A stretch of DNA of 38,554 nucleotides from CAZAMT01 sp964486145 (GTDB lineage: Bacteria; Bacteroidota; Bacteroidia; Bacteroidales; JAAAOM01): positions 1 through 38,554 of the forward strand of contig CAZAMT010000008.1 in assembly GCA_964486145.1 (NCBI GenBank), read 5' to 3'. How positions within the stretch are numbered: position 1 is the first letter of the stretch; each line of letters opens with the position of its first letter. Below are positions 9,186 through 17,829 of the stretch, piece by piece. The translations under genes were made by a program, and so were the position numbers. The notes beneath the pieces were generated by a model. The model saw nothing but the letters and a program-made list of their open reading frames with translations. It did no database searches and was not told the origin of the DNA.

Positions 9186-12146
9186 TTAGAAGTCTACACT
9201 TACACCAAACATGAAGGTACGTGGCCGCGGATATACTTCATTATCAATACCTGATTCTATCTCCGGATCGAGCCCTTCATAGGGAGTGATAATAAAAGCA
9301 TTATTTACCGTAGCAAAAATCCGCATACGAAGCATTTCGTCAAGAATATTTTCAAATGTGTAACCAAGGCTGATGTGGTCCATCCGCATGAAAGAAGCAT
9401 TGTGAACGTAATAATCCGAGAAGAATCTCGAATTCTCAAATCCTGTAGCATAAACATTTGAATGCACATTATTCAAATATCCAACCGGATTGTATAAATC
9501 ATTAAAAGTACCACGGTTTGAATAAATATTGTTGTAGTTATAATTTCCCAGATTTATCCTGCCGGCAAATGAAAAATCAAAATTTTTAAAGTAGACCTGT
9601 GAATTAAAGCCCATAAAAACCGTAGGTGCTTTATCTTTGAAATGATAACGGTCATCGAGCGTAATAATACCATCTTCATTACGATCAACATACAAACCTT
9701 CAATGGGTTTCCCATTTTCATCATAAACCTGTTCGTAAACATAGTATGAGAAAGAAGGATAGTCAACACTGTGGATTTGAATGTTATTTCCTACCCCACC
9801 AGCAATTCCACCTGTAAATACACCAGGGTAATTAGGATCATCTGTGGCGGTTAGTTTGGTTATTTCATTCCTGTTAGCGGTAATGTTGTAACCAATATTC
9901 CAGGTGAAATCAGGCCGGGAAATAATTCCTGCATTTATTGAAAATTCTACCCCGGTATTGGTTAAGTTGCCTACGTTGGTAATAATCTCATTGGTAAGGT
10001 TACTGCCTGCAGGTACAGGAATTTGATTTATCAGGTCTTCTGTTATCCTGTGGTAGAAATCGAGACTACCATTGATCCGGTTGCGGTACAATCCATAATC
10101 CAATCCTGCATTATAGGTGATGGTTTCTTCCCACTTTATATTGGCGTCATATCCTTCCGGACGGTTGGTGTAATAAAATTGATCTCCTAACTGATACCGT
10201 GCATCATTAAAACTCTGCGTATATAATGCTTGAAAGGGATAATCATTATCGGTAATATTTTGTTGTCCGGTAACCCCATAACCTAACCTAAGTTTTAGGT
10301 TTGACAGTTCAGCGACACTCTCCATGAAGGGTTCACGGCTGATATTCCATGCAAATGCGGCAGATGGGAAGAGTCCCCAGCGGGTTTCTGGCGAAAAACG
10401 GGATGAACCATCCTGGCGCAGGGTAAATGTAAAATTATACCGGTTAAGAAATGAATAGTTGGCTCTTCCAAAAAACGATATAATATATGATTCGGTTGGG
10501 TCGTCATTGGCGGGGTTAATGGTATCTTCTTCAGCATAATTGAGTACGACTTCAAAATCCTCTTCCACTTTAAAATGCTCGTAAGAATACCCTGCAGTTA
10601 CTTCAAGATTGCTATTAGCACCTATCCCAGTGTTGTAATTCAGATAAGCATCCAGCAACTGGTTGCGTCTGCTCTGTGTGTATATTTTACTTTCCCCACG
10701 ATTGGTATAAGCCCAGGGAGCAACTGAGTCTACTAATACATAACCATCTGAATCAGAATAATCATATCCAAGGTTTACCGTAGCCTTTAGCTCAGGCAGA
10801 CCATGAAATGAATAATCAAATTTCAGGTTGCCAATACTTCGCTGGACATCAGAAACATCTTCTCTCATATATAACCGGGCGACAGGGTTTGAAGTTGCAA
10901 TGGTAATGGGATCACCATTGTTTTGCAACCATGTGGTGTATCCGCCATAAGGCGAATCATTGAAAACGGGTTGAGTAGGATCAAAGGCTGTTGCAGCACC
11001 AATGGCTGCATTTTCGGCAAACCGGTTATCTATAGTCATACCTTTGAGGTTCAGGTTAACCTTAAGATGGTCATCCAGTAATGAAGGTGATACATTAATT
11101 GAACCTGTAAATCTTTCGAGGCTTGTGGTTTTCAGTAATCCCTCTTTATTGCTATAAGCTACAGAAGCCCCGTAAGGAATATTGGCAACTGTTCCATTAG
11201 CGCTTAAGGCATGATCAGTGCTGAATGCATTTTCAAACACTTCATCCTGCCAGTCGGTATTGGCATCGCCTAATAAAGAATAAGCTTCAGAATCAGTGCC
11301 GAATCTTTCTCCGATAAGACTTCTGTATTCATCACCGGTTAAAACATCTATCTGGTTGTATCGTGTATCCAGGGATACAGACCCATTATAGCTAAGGCTG
11401 ATTGGCTTGTCACCGCCAGCACCTTTGGTAGTAATGATGATTACACCGTTTGAGGCACGTGATCCATAAATGGCTGTCGCCGAGGCATCTTTTAAAACCG
11501 TAATCGATTCAATCTGGCTGGGGTGGATGGTATTAAGAGGGTTGCGCATTCCGGCCACATCTGTTTGTGCCACAGGCACTCCATCAATTACAATGAGCGG
11601 GTCGTTGCTTGCAGTCAGAGAAGAACCACCCCTGATACGTATGGTAGATTTAGCGCCAGGGGCACCTCCATCGTTCGTAATTTGTACCCCGGCAATTTTA
11701 CCTGTAAAGAGCTCCTGAGGAGAGGCAAAAGACCCACGGTTAAACTCATCACTTTCTACTACAGAAATAGAGCCGGTAACATCATCTTTTTTTGCGGTTC
11801 CATAGCCAATAAGAACAACTTCGCCAATATCAACCGTTGACAGTTGAAGCGAAATATTATATACATCCTTATTTGCCACTACCGGAACCTCGGCTGTTTC
11901 GTAACCTACAAAAGACACAGTTAAAATATCTCCATTTGAAGCCTGTAGGGTAAAATCCCCATCAATACCCGTGGATGTACCCATAGTGGTACCTTTGATT
12001 ATCACTGCTGCTCCCGGCATCAGCGAGCCATCTGCTGCATCGGTTACAACTCCTGTAATGGTTCGGGTTTGTGCATAAGTATGGGTGAGAAAGAGCATAC
12101 TTATAAAAAAAACAAATGCCTTTTTAGGCGAAAATAATTTTTTCAT
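9186..12146 (-). CDS. susC: SusC-type TonB-dependent outer-membrane transporter
   Basis: This 986-residue outer-membrane importer has a signal peptide (about 1-25, LTHTYAQ) and an N-terminal carboxypeptidase-regulatory-like domain (ITGVVTDAADGSLMPGAAV, DGDFTLQ, VSFVGYET). A TonB-box/plug region follows (IGEVVLIGYGTAKKDDVTGS, IAGVQITNDGGAPG, TIRIRGGSSL, DPLIVIDGVP). The rest is a 22-strand-type barrel ending in the aromatic MFGVSVDF. Length and motif order match SusC/RagA proteins. It is the first gene of the minus-strand sus operon and is divergent from the LacI gene, with a tandem LacI-type operator about 145-170 bp upstream of its start. Maltodextrin as substrate follows from the amylases and GH65 phosphorylase around it. 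Confidence 0.95.
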   Translation of the reverse strand: MKKLFSPKKAFVFFISMLFLTHTYAQTRTITGVVTDAADGSLMPGAAVIIKGTTMGTSTGIDGDFTLQASNGDILTVSFVGYETAEVPVVANKDVYNISLQLSTVDIGEVVLIGYGTAKKDDVTGSISVVESDEFNRGSFASPQELFTGKIAGVQITNDGGAPGAKSTIRIRGGSSLTASNDPLIVIDGVPVAQTDVAGMRNPLNTIHPSQIESITVLKDASATAIYGSRASNGVIIITTKGAGGDKPISLSYNGSVSLDTRYNQIDVLTGDEYRSLIGERFGTDSEAYSLLGDANTDWQDEVFENAFSTDHALSANGTVANIPYGASVAYSNKEGLLKTTSLERFTGSINVSPSLLDDHLKVNLNLKGMTIDNRFAENAAIGAATAFDPTQPVFNDSPYGGYTTWLQNNGDPITIATSNPVARLYMREDVSDVQRSIGNLKFDYSFHGLPELKATVNLGYDYSDSDGYVLVDSVAPWAYTNRGESKIYTQSRRNQLLDAYLNYNTGIGANSNLEVTAGYSYEHFKVEEDFEVVLNYAEEDTINPANDDPTESYIISFFGRANYSFLNRYNFTFTLRQDGSSRFSPETRWGLFPSAAFAWNISREPFMESVAELSNLKLRLGYGVTGQQNITDNDYPFQALYTQSFNDARYQLGDQFYYTNRPEGYDANIKWEETITYNAGLDYGLYRNRINGSLDFYHRITEDLINQIPVPAGSNLTNEIITNVGNLTNTGVEFSINAGIISRPDFTWNIGYNITANRNEITKLTATDDPNYPGVFTGGIAGGVGNNIQIHSVDYPSFSYYVYEQVYDENGKPIEGLYVDRNEDGIITLDDRYHFKDKAPTVFMGFNSQVYFKNFDFSFAGRINLGNYNYNNIYSNRGTFNDLYNPVGYLNNVHSNVYATGFENSRFFSDYYVHNASFMRMDHISLGYTFENILDEMLRMRIFATVNNAFIITPYEGLDPEIESGIDNEVYPRPRTFMFGVSVDF

Positions 12147-12535
12147 AGTTGTTTAAGTTTTAAATTTTAACATTGATACCTGCACTATTTCCCAATGGCT
12201 GAAATCAACATTTTATGTAGTTTACTATACCAAGTTACATGATAAACAGATTGTATGCCTAAATAGTTAAGTAAAAACCGTGATAATTCTCCGCAATCGT
12301 TTCCGCAAACGTTTGTTGTAACATATTTTGGATGTGTTTTATAACACATTGATGTTGTGAGCATTACAATTTATGTTAAAAAACATAAAATTCTTTAACT
12401 AACATTTTGAAATTTTAATGCCTTCCAGTTGTTAACTTTAAATAATTATTAATAATGATAAATTATAGTTTTTCTTTCCGGTTTACCGGACAATGTTTGA
12501 CAAAACTTTGAACTGCTAACTTATAAATTAAGAAA
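12147..12535. other. Divergent susC / lacI regulatory region
   Basis: This 389-bp AT-rich region has no ORF. It holds the tandem operator at 12291-12315 and a small inverted repeat TCCGG-TTTA-CCGGA (12477-12490) about 45 bp before lacI. A TTTG at 12496-12499 and TAACTTAT at 12517-12524 could be a weak promoter for lacI. I did not find a convincing TAnnTTTG element reading toward susC. Confidence 0.6.
12291..12315. promoter_or_regulatory. Tandem LacI-family operator
   Basis: Two adjacent 12-bp copies, CCGCAATCGTTT (12291-12302) and CCGCAAACGTTT (12303-12314), differ at one base. The second contains the perfect palindrome CAAACGTTTG (12306-12315) with a central CG, as in LacI/GalR operators. 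The 15-mer at 12301-12315 recurs exactly at 13624-13638 in front of the MFS gene. The likely binder is the LacI protein encoded at 12536-13597. Confidence 0.75.
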
Positions 12536-13597
12536 ATGAACAGACATCCGGTAACCATAAAAGATATTGCCCGTGAACTGGGTGTTTCTCCCTCTACCGT
12601 CTCCCGCGCTTTGAAAGATCACCCCGATATTAGCCTGGAAACAAAGCGGATGGTGAAAGAGCTTGTTGAAAAACTAAACTATAAACCCAATTCAATTGCC
12701 CTAAGCCTGCGCAACCGAAAAACGCATATTATAGGTGTAATTGTGCCGGAAATGGTTCATCATTTCTTTTCATCAGTGATTTCAGGAATTGAGGAAATTG
12801 CGATGGAAAAAGGCTATAACGTTATGATATTTCAATCAAATGAAGATTATGAGCGGGAGGTTTTAAACACACATTCATTAATATCAAGCAGGGTTGACGG
12901 TGTTTTAGTTTCTGTTGCCAAAACATCTCACCGTTTCTCGCACTTTAGCGAATTAATGAAAAATGATATTCCCCTCGTCTTTTTCGACCGGGTTTGTGAC
13001 CAAATTGAAACAGACAAAGTAGTGGTAGATGATTTTACCGGTGCTTTGGAAGCAGTTGAGTATTTGATAAAAACCGGTTGCACACGTATTGCGCATTTTG
13101 CGGCCCCACAACACATGCAAATCGGATATCGCAGGCAGCGTGGTTATATTTCCGCTTTGGAGAAAAACGGTTTACCTGTTGATGATGCCTTAATTGTAAA
13201 GTGCGACACACATGATGATGCCCTGGCGATGACTGAAAAAATGATGAAGTCGATAATACCACCAGATGCCATTTTTGCAGTCAATGATCTTACTGCAACC
13301 GGAATATTAAAAGCATTGAAAAAATTAAATCTTCGGGTACCTGAAGATGTTTCTGTTATTGGATTTACTGACGGGCTTGTAGCAACTGTAACTGATCCGC
13401 CGCTTACAACAGTTAGTCAGCATGGGTTTGAACTTGGTAAAAAAGCTGCAGATATTTTACTTGACCGTATTACCTCAGACATAGAATTTAGGGATCCTGT
13501 AACTGAAGTTTTGCCAACCACCCTCATAATCAGAGAATCCACGAGGCCTGTTAATCCAAATTTCACACATGATAGTTTGAGAAAGATAGGGGCATAA
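12536..13597 (+). CDS. LacI/GalR-family transcriptional regulator of the alpha-glucan locus
   Basis: This 353-residue DNA-binding sensor starts with the LacI helix-turn-helix (VTIKDIARELGVSPSTVSRAL, residues 6-26) and hinge helix (NYKPNSIALSLRNRKT). A periplasmic-binding-protein-like ligand domain follows, with IIGVIVPEMVHHFFSSVISGIEE, VDGVLVS, PLVFFDRVCD, VVVDDFTGALEAVEYLI, PDAIFAVNDLTATGILKAL and VSVIGFTDGLVATVTDPPLTTVSQHG. Length is normal. It is divergent from susC and lies upstream of the MFS and GH65 genes, and an identical operator core sits on both sides of it. It probably controls both arms in response to a maltose-type sugar. Whether it represses or activates cannot be read from the sequence. 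Confidence 0.94.
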   Translation: MNRHPVTIKDIARELGVSPSTVSRALKDHPDISLETKRMVKELVEKLNYKPNSIALSLRNRKTHIIGVIVPEMVHHFFSSVISGIEEIAMEKGYNVMIFQSNEDYEREVLNTHSLISSRVDGVLVSVAKTSHRFSHFSELMKNDIPLVFFDRVCDQIETDKVVVDDFTGALEAVEYLIKTGCTRIAHFAAPQHMQIGYRRQRGYISALEKNGLPVDDALIVKCDTHDDALAMTEKMMKSIIPPDAIFAVNDLTATGILKALKKLNLRVPEDVSVIGFTDGLVATVTDPPLTTVSQHGFELGKKAADILLDRITSDIEFRDPVTEVLPTTLIIRESTRPVNPNFTHDSLRKIGA

Positions 13598-13623
13598 TAC
13601 ATATTTTATAACATTTTTTATAA

Positions 13624-13640
13624 TTCCGCAAACGTTTGAA
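13624..13640. promoter_or_regulatory. LacI-family operator upstream of the MFS permease
   Basis: TTCCGCAAACGTTTG (13624-13638) is identical to 12301-12315 and contains the palindrome CAAACGTTTG centred at 13633/13634. It lies about 55 bp before the TTTG of the predicted MFS promoter, a position compatible with activation or with looping to the susC-side site. Confidence 0.72.
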
Positions 13641-13694
13641 ATGGGAGTTACAGAAGATGGAGCTGGTAATACAACCAGGTTAAGTCAATGATAT

Positions 13695-13727
13695 TTTGAC
13701 TTTTATAAATAATTGTTTATATATTTG
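13695..13727 (+). promoter_or_regulatory. Bacteroidetes-type promoter for the MFS-GH65 unit
   Basis: A -33 TTTG (13695-13698) and a perfect -7 TATATTTG (13720-13727, consensus TAnnTTTG) are separated by 21 bp. This would give a leader of about 120 nt before the MFS start at 13855. Confidence 0.62.
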
Positions 13728-13854
13728 TAGTACTATTTCCCAATAGTAGAAAATCCGGTTAGATTTTATGGCTTTTGCAAAATAAATTTATTTTGTTGCA
13801 TTAATCATTTGTGCAATTAAAGCAGATTTAAGCACAATCATTAAAATTAAAATT

Positions 13855-15366
13855 ATGCGTAAGCCTAAATTATCATTTTGGCAGATTTGGAACATGAGCT
13901 TCGGCTTTTTTGGCATTCAATTCGGATTTGGATTACAGAATGGAAATGTAAGCCGTATATTTCAGACCCTTGGTGCGGAGATAGAACAAATCCCTATCCT
14001 GTGGATTGCGGCCCCTGTTACCGGTCTGGTAATTCAGCCCATAGTAGGATATCTGAGCGATAAAACATGGACACGTCTGGGGAGGCGGAGACCTTATTTT
14101 TTAGTGGGCGCACTCCTGGCTTCTGCCGCCTTGTTTTATATGCCTAATTCACCCACACTTTGGATGGCAGCAGGTATGCTCTGGATCATGGATGCTTCTA
14201 TTAATATATCCATGGAGCCCTTCCGTGCTTTTGTGGGTGATATGCTCCCCGATGAACAACGGACCCTGGGTTTTACCATGCAAAGCTTTTTTATTGGCAT
14301 AGGGGCCTTTGTTGCCTCGTGGCTTCCTTATATTCTTTCAAACTGGTTCGGCGTACTTAATACTGTGAGTGAGGAAGGAGCTATTCCTCCCACAGTTAAA
14401 CTTGCATTCTACATTGGGGGCGCTGTATTTTTTATTTCGGTTTTATGGACAGTGCTCACCACAAAAGAATATCCGCCTGAGGGGTTGGCAAAATACCAGG
14501 ATGATCATGAAGAGCAAACCACACATGAAGATAAACCCGATGCACCCGCGTCCTATTTTAAAAAAGGTGCTTTTTGGACCTTGTCAGGCGTATTGTTTAC
14601 AGCAATTATTTTCTTTTTTCACCTGGAAAAAGAACTTTATATCTTAGGCGCTGGTGTTGCTGTGTATGGAATATTGCAACTGCTCTCGGGAGCTATGGTT
14701 AATGCAAAAAAACACAATTCCGGACTGGTTCATATTATCATGGATCTGTATCGTATACCATTGACCATGAAACAGCTTGCCCTGGTGCAGTTTTTTTCAT
14801 GGTTTGCTTTATTTTCCATGTGGATTTATACTACTCCTGCCGTTACCAGCCATTTGTACGGAACCCTCGATACCACCTCAAATGAATATAACATTGGCGC
14901 TAATCTGGTAAGCGGAATGTTTGGATGGTATAACCTGTTTGCTGCTGTTTTTGGCCTTTTGCTTCTGCCTTTCCTGGCGCGGCTTACCAACAGAAAAATG
15001 ACACACATGATTGCCTTAACAGCCGGTGGCATCGGCCTGGCCTCCATTTATTTTTTACCAAATCCGCAATGGATGATATACTCGATGATTGGGGTTGGCC
15101 TGGCCTGGGCGAGCATTCTGGCCATGCCTTATGCCATCCTTACCGGTTCCCTGCCGGTAAATAAAATGGGTGTGTATATGGGCATCTTTAACTTCTTTAT
15201 TGTGATACCACAGGTCCTGGCAGCCACAATTCTTGGTTTTATGGTGAAAACCTTATTTGACGGAGAAAGCATATTTGCACTCCTGGTCGGGGGCATTTCC
15301 ATGATTATTGCTGCAGTTCTGGTGCTCTTTGTAAAAGATGTTACCTACCGGAAGGGTAAAAGATAG
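13855..15366 (+). CDS. MFS sugar permease (SLC45-like, probable maltose/maltodextrin uptake)
   Basis: A 503-residue inner-membrane protein with about 12 hydrophobic segments. The N-terminus MRKPKLSFWQIWNMSFGFFG and the loop 2-3 motif GYLSDKTWTRLGRRRPYFL place it with the SLC45/GPH-like sugar symporters of the major facilitator superfamily. A polar, charged loop (about 205-235, EYPPEGLAKYQ through EDKPD) separates the two halves. It is followed 81 bp later by the GH65 phosphorylase and preceded by a LacI-type operator and a TAnnTTTG promoter. The likely job is to bring maltose or maltotriose from the periplasm to the cytoplasm. The substrate is inferred from these neighbours, since MFS sequence alone does not reveal it. 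Confidence 0.9.
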   Translation: MRKPKLSFWQIWNMSFGFFGIQFGFGLQNGNVSRIFQTLGAEIEQIPILWIAAPVTGLVIQPIVGYLSDKTWTRLGRRRPYFLVGALLASAALFYMPNSPTLWMAAGMLWIMDASINISMEPFRAFVGDMLPDEQRTLGFTMQSFFIGIGAFVASWLPYILSNWFGVLNTVSEEGAIPPTVKLAFYIGGAVFFISVLWTVLTTKEYPPEGLAKYQDDHEEQTTHEDKPDAPASYFKKGAFWTLSGVLFTAIIFFFHLEKELYILGAGVAVYGILQLLSGAMVNAKKHNSGLVHIIMDLYRIPLTMKQLALVQFFSWFALFSMWIYTTPAVTSHLYGTLDTTSNEYNIGANLVSGMFGWYNLFAAVFGLLLLPFLARLTNRKMTHMIALTAGGIGLASIYFLPNPQWMIYSMIGVGLAWASILAMPYAILTGSLPVNKMGVYMGIFNFFIVIPQVLAATILGFMVKTLFDGESIFALLVGGISMIIAAVLVLFVKDVTYRKGKR

Positions 15367-15447
15367 CCGGAATTTCACCCGATGAAGTAATATTTTCGCT
15401 CCTAAGAATTTTCCTGAAACGTTGCGAAACACTTAACTACCAATTTT

Positions 15448-17781
15448 ATGAATACACATTATTATAAAACAGATCCCTGGTGCATAATTGAAGAGGGATT
15501 TAATCCTGAGATGCACAAAGCTTCAGAAAGTATATTCAGCCTTGGAAACGGCGCTATGGGACAGCGTGCCAATTTTGAAGAGACCTATTCTGGAGAAACC
15601 TTGCAGGGAAATTATATTGCCGGAATTTATTACCCTGACAAAACCGTTGTAGGATGGTGGAAAAACGGCTACCCTGAATACTTTGGCAAAATACCCAATT
15701 CACCCAACTGGTTAGCCATGAGGATTTTTGTTGAAGATGAAGAGCTGGATATGCACAAATGTAAGGTGCTGGATTTTCGCCGTGAATTGAATATGAAACA
15801 TGGATATTTACAACGTTCTTTTGTAGCTGAATTTAAATCAGGAAAGAAAATAGCCGTAAATGTTTTGCGTTTTTTAAGTATTGTTGATGATGAAGCAGGT
15901 GTTATCCAATACAGGATAAAAGCCTTAAACTTCAAAGGTGAAATTTCCATAACATCCGGCATAGATGGTGATGTAAAAAATGAAGATGCCAATTATGATG
16001 AAAAATTCTGGGAAACCATCACCACAGGCCACCAAAAAGAGGGCGCATTTCTGCACGCCCGCACACACAAATCCCATTTTGAAAGTTGTATGTCTGTTCA
16101 CTCTCAGATTTTGATTAATAATAAGGAGGTCACTGCTGAAATTTCACCAGTTAAGCTGGATGAATATTCCGGCGAACGATACAAGGTTGAAATTAATGAG
16201 GGCCATGAAGTTACTTTTTATAAATATGCAGCCATTCTCAGTTCGTTAAATTATAATACTAATCAGCTTATCGAGGAATCCACCCGAAAATCCTTTGGTT
16301 TTAGGGCAAAAGGCTTTGAGGCCATGCTCACCGAACACAGGAATGCCTGGAATGATAAGTGGAGAAGCAGTGATATTGCAATAGAAGGTGATGAAGCCGC
16401 CCAGCAAGCCATTCGATTTAATATTTTCCACTTAAATCAGACATACACAGGTAAAGATCCCCGTCTGAATATTGGACCCAAAGGATTTACCGGAGAAAAA
16501 TATGGGGGCTTGACTTATTGGGATACGGAAGCTTTTCTGATCCCATTCTACCTGAGCACTGCAACCGCTAAAATATCACGAAATCTTTTGATGTATCGTT
16601 ACAAACATCTACAAAAGGCCATAGAGAATGCGGAGAAACTTGGATTTAGCAATGGAGCAGCCCTTTACCCCATGGTTACCATAAATGGAGAGGAGAGCCA
16701 CAACGAATGGGAAATTACCTTTGAAGAAATTCACCGAAATGGAGCCATTGCCCATGCCATTTACAATTATACCTGCTATACGGGCGATGATGAGTATCTG
16801 ATTGAATATGGAATAGAAGTGCTTATTGCCATTTCACGATTCTGGCGTCAGCGAGTAAACTGGTCCGATGTTAAAGGGGCTTATGTAATGCTGGGTGTTA
16901 CCGGTCCGAATGAATATGAGAACAATGTAAATAACAACTGGTATACCAACAAACTTGCTCGCTGGACGCTCACCTATACGGTGGAAGTACTCGACCATTT
17001 GCTGGAGGAATATCCGGCCAGATTCAATGAGCTGGAGAAAAAAATGAACTTCTCCTATAAAAATGAAATCCCATACTGGAAAGATATTATGGAAAATATG
17101 TATTTCCCAATGGCCGAAAAATGGGATGTTTTTCTTCAACAAGATGGTTATCTTGACAAGAATCAAAGAAAAGTTTCTCAGCTTACCGAGGATGAAAAAC
17201 CCATAAACCAGCACTGGAGCTGGGATCGTATTTTACGTTCATGCTTCATCAAGCAGGCTGATGTGCTACAGGGAATATATCTATTTGAAGATGAATATGA
17301 TACGGCTGCAATTAAACGCAATTTTGAGTTTTATGAACCACGCACGGTGCATGAATCTTCATTATCACCATGTATTCATGCTGTTCTGGCTGCACGGATA
17401 GGTGATTTTAAAAAGGCCTACGAAATGTACCTGCGCACCAGCCGGCTCGATCTGGATGACTATAACAAGGAAGTGGATGAGGGGTTGCACATTACCAGCA
17501 TGGGTGGTACCTGGATGGCACTTGTCTACGGGTTTGGCGGATTACGTTTAAAGGAGGATCAGTTGCACATTAATCCTGCCCTTCCGCAGGATTGGAAATC
17601 ATTATCATTCAGGATCATCTTCAGGGATAATATTCTGAATTTTACTTTTAAGAAAAAAGAGGTGATTATTGAGAATATTGATGGACCGCCAATGGAATTA
17701 TTTATTCATGGCCACCGGTATTCTGTTTCACGGGAAGAATCTATTCAGATTGCCATGGGGAGTGTTCAGAAAGTCGGATAA
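15448..17781 (+). CDS. GH65 maltose-phosphorylase-type glycoside phosphorylase
   Basis: A 777-residue cytoplasmic enzyme expected to convert maltose and phosphate to glucose and beta-glucose-1-phosphate. It has an N-terminal beta-sandwich (WCIIEEGFNPEMHKASESIFSLGNGAMGQR), an alpha/alpha-barrel (GLTYWDTEAFLIPFYL, SHNEWEITFEEIHRNGAIAHAIYNY) and a short C-terminal beta domain. The predicted acid catalyst is E489 in GVTGPNEYENNVNNNWYTN, close in number and context to Glu487 of characterised Lactobacillus maltose phosphorylase. The phosphate-site motif HESSLSPCIHA is present. There is no signal peptide, which fits a cytoplasmic enzyme fed by the MFS permease. A degenerate operator-like GAAACGTTGC lies at 15416-15425. 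GH65 also holds trehalose, kojibiose and nigerose phosphorylases; maltose is favoured by context. Confidence 0.93.
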   Translation: MNTHYYKTDPWCIIEEGFNPEMHKASESIFSLGNGAMGQRANFEETYSGETLQGNYIAGIYYPDKTVVGWWKNGYPEYFGKIPNSPNWLAMRIFVEDEELDMHKCKVLDFRRELNMKHGYLQRSFVAEFKSGKKIAVNVLRFLSIVDDEAGVIQYRIKALNFKGEISITSGIDGDVKNEDANYDEKFWETITTGHQKEGAFLHARTHKSHFESCMSVHSQILINNKEVTAEISPVKLDEYSGERYKVEINEGHEVTFYKYAAILSSLNYNTNQLIEESTRKSFGFRAKGFEAMLTEHRNAWNDKWRSSDIAIEGDEAAQQAIRFNIFHLNQTYTGKDPRLNIGPKGFTGEKYGGLTYWDTEAFLIPFYLSTATAKISRNLLMYRYKHLQKAIENAEKLGFSNGAALYPMVTINGEESHNEWEITFEEIHRNGAIAHAIYNYTCYTGDDEYLIEYGIEVLIAISRFWRQRVNWSDVKGAYVMLGVTGPNEYENNVNNNWYTNKLARWTLTYTVEVLDHLLEEYPARFNELEKKMNFSYKNEIPYWKDIMENMYFPMAEKWDVFLQQDGYLDKNQRKVSQLTEDEKPINQHWSWDRILRSCFIKQADVLQGIYLFEDEYDTAAIKRNFEFYEPRTVHESSLSPCIHAVLAARIGDFKKAYEMYLRTSRLDLDDYNKEVDEGLHITSMGGTWMALVYGFGGLRLKEDQLHINPALPQDWKSLSFRIIFRDNILNFTFKKKEVIIENIDGPPMELFIHGHRYSVSREESIQIAMGSVQKVG

Positions 17782-17829
17782 TAACCTAAATCAATAATGA
17801 ATTGATTAATACAAATAAATAATTTTGGT

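Noticed and set aside
12278..12309. susC promoter with CAAA at 12306 as the -33 box
   Set aside because: The matching -7 position (CCGTGATA complement) does not fit TAnnTTTG.
17789..17807. Inverted repeat AATCAAT-AATGA-ATTGATT after GH65 as a terminator
   Set aside because: The stem is almost all A/T and no T-run follows, so termination between GH65 and the iron-sulfur operon is not supported.
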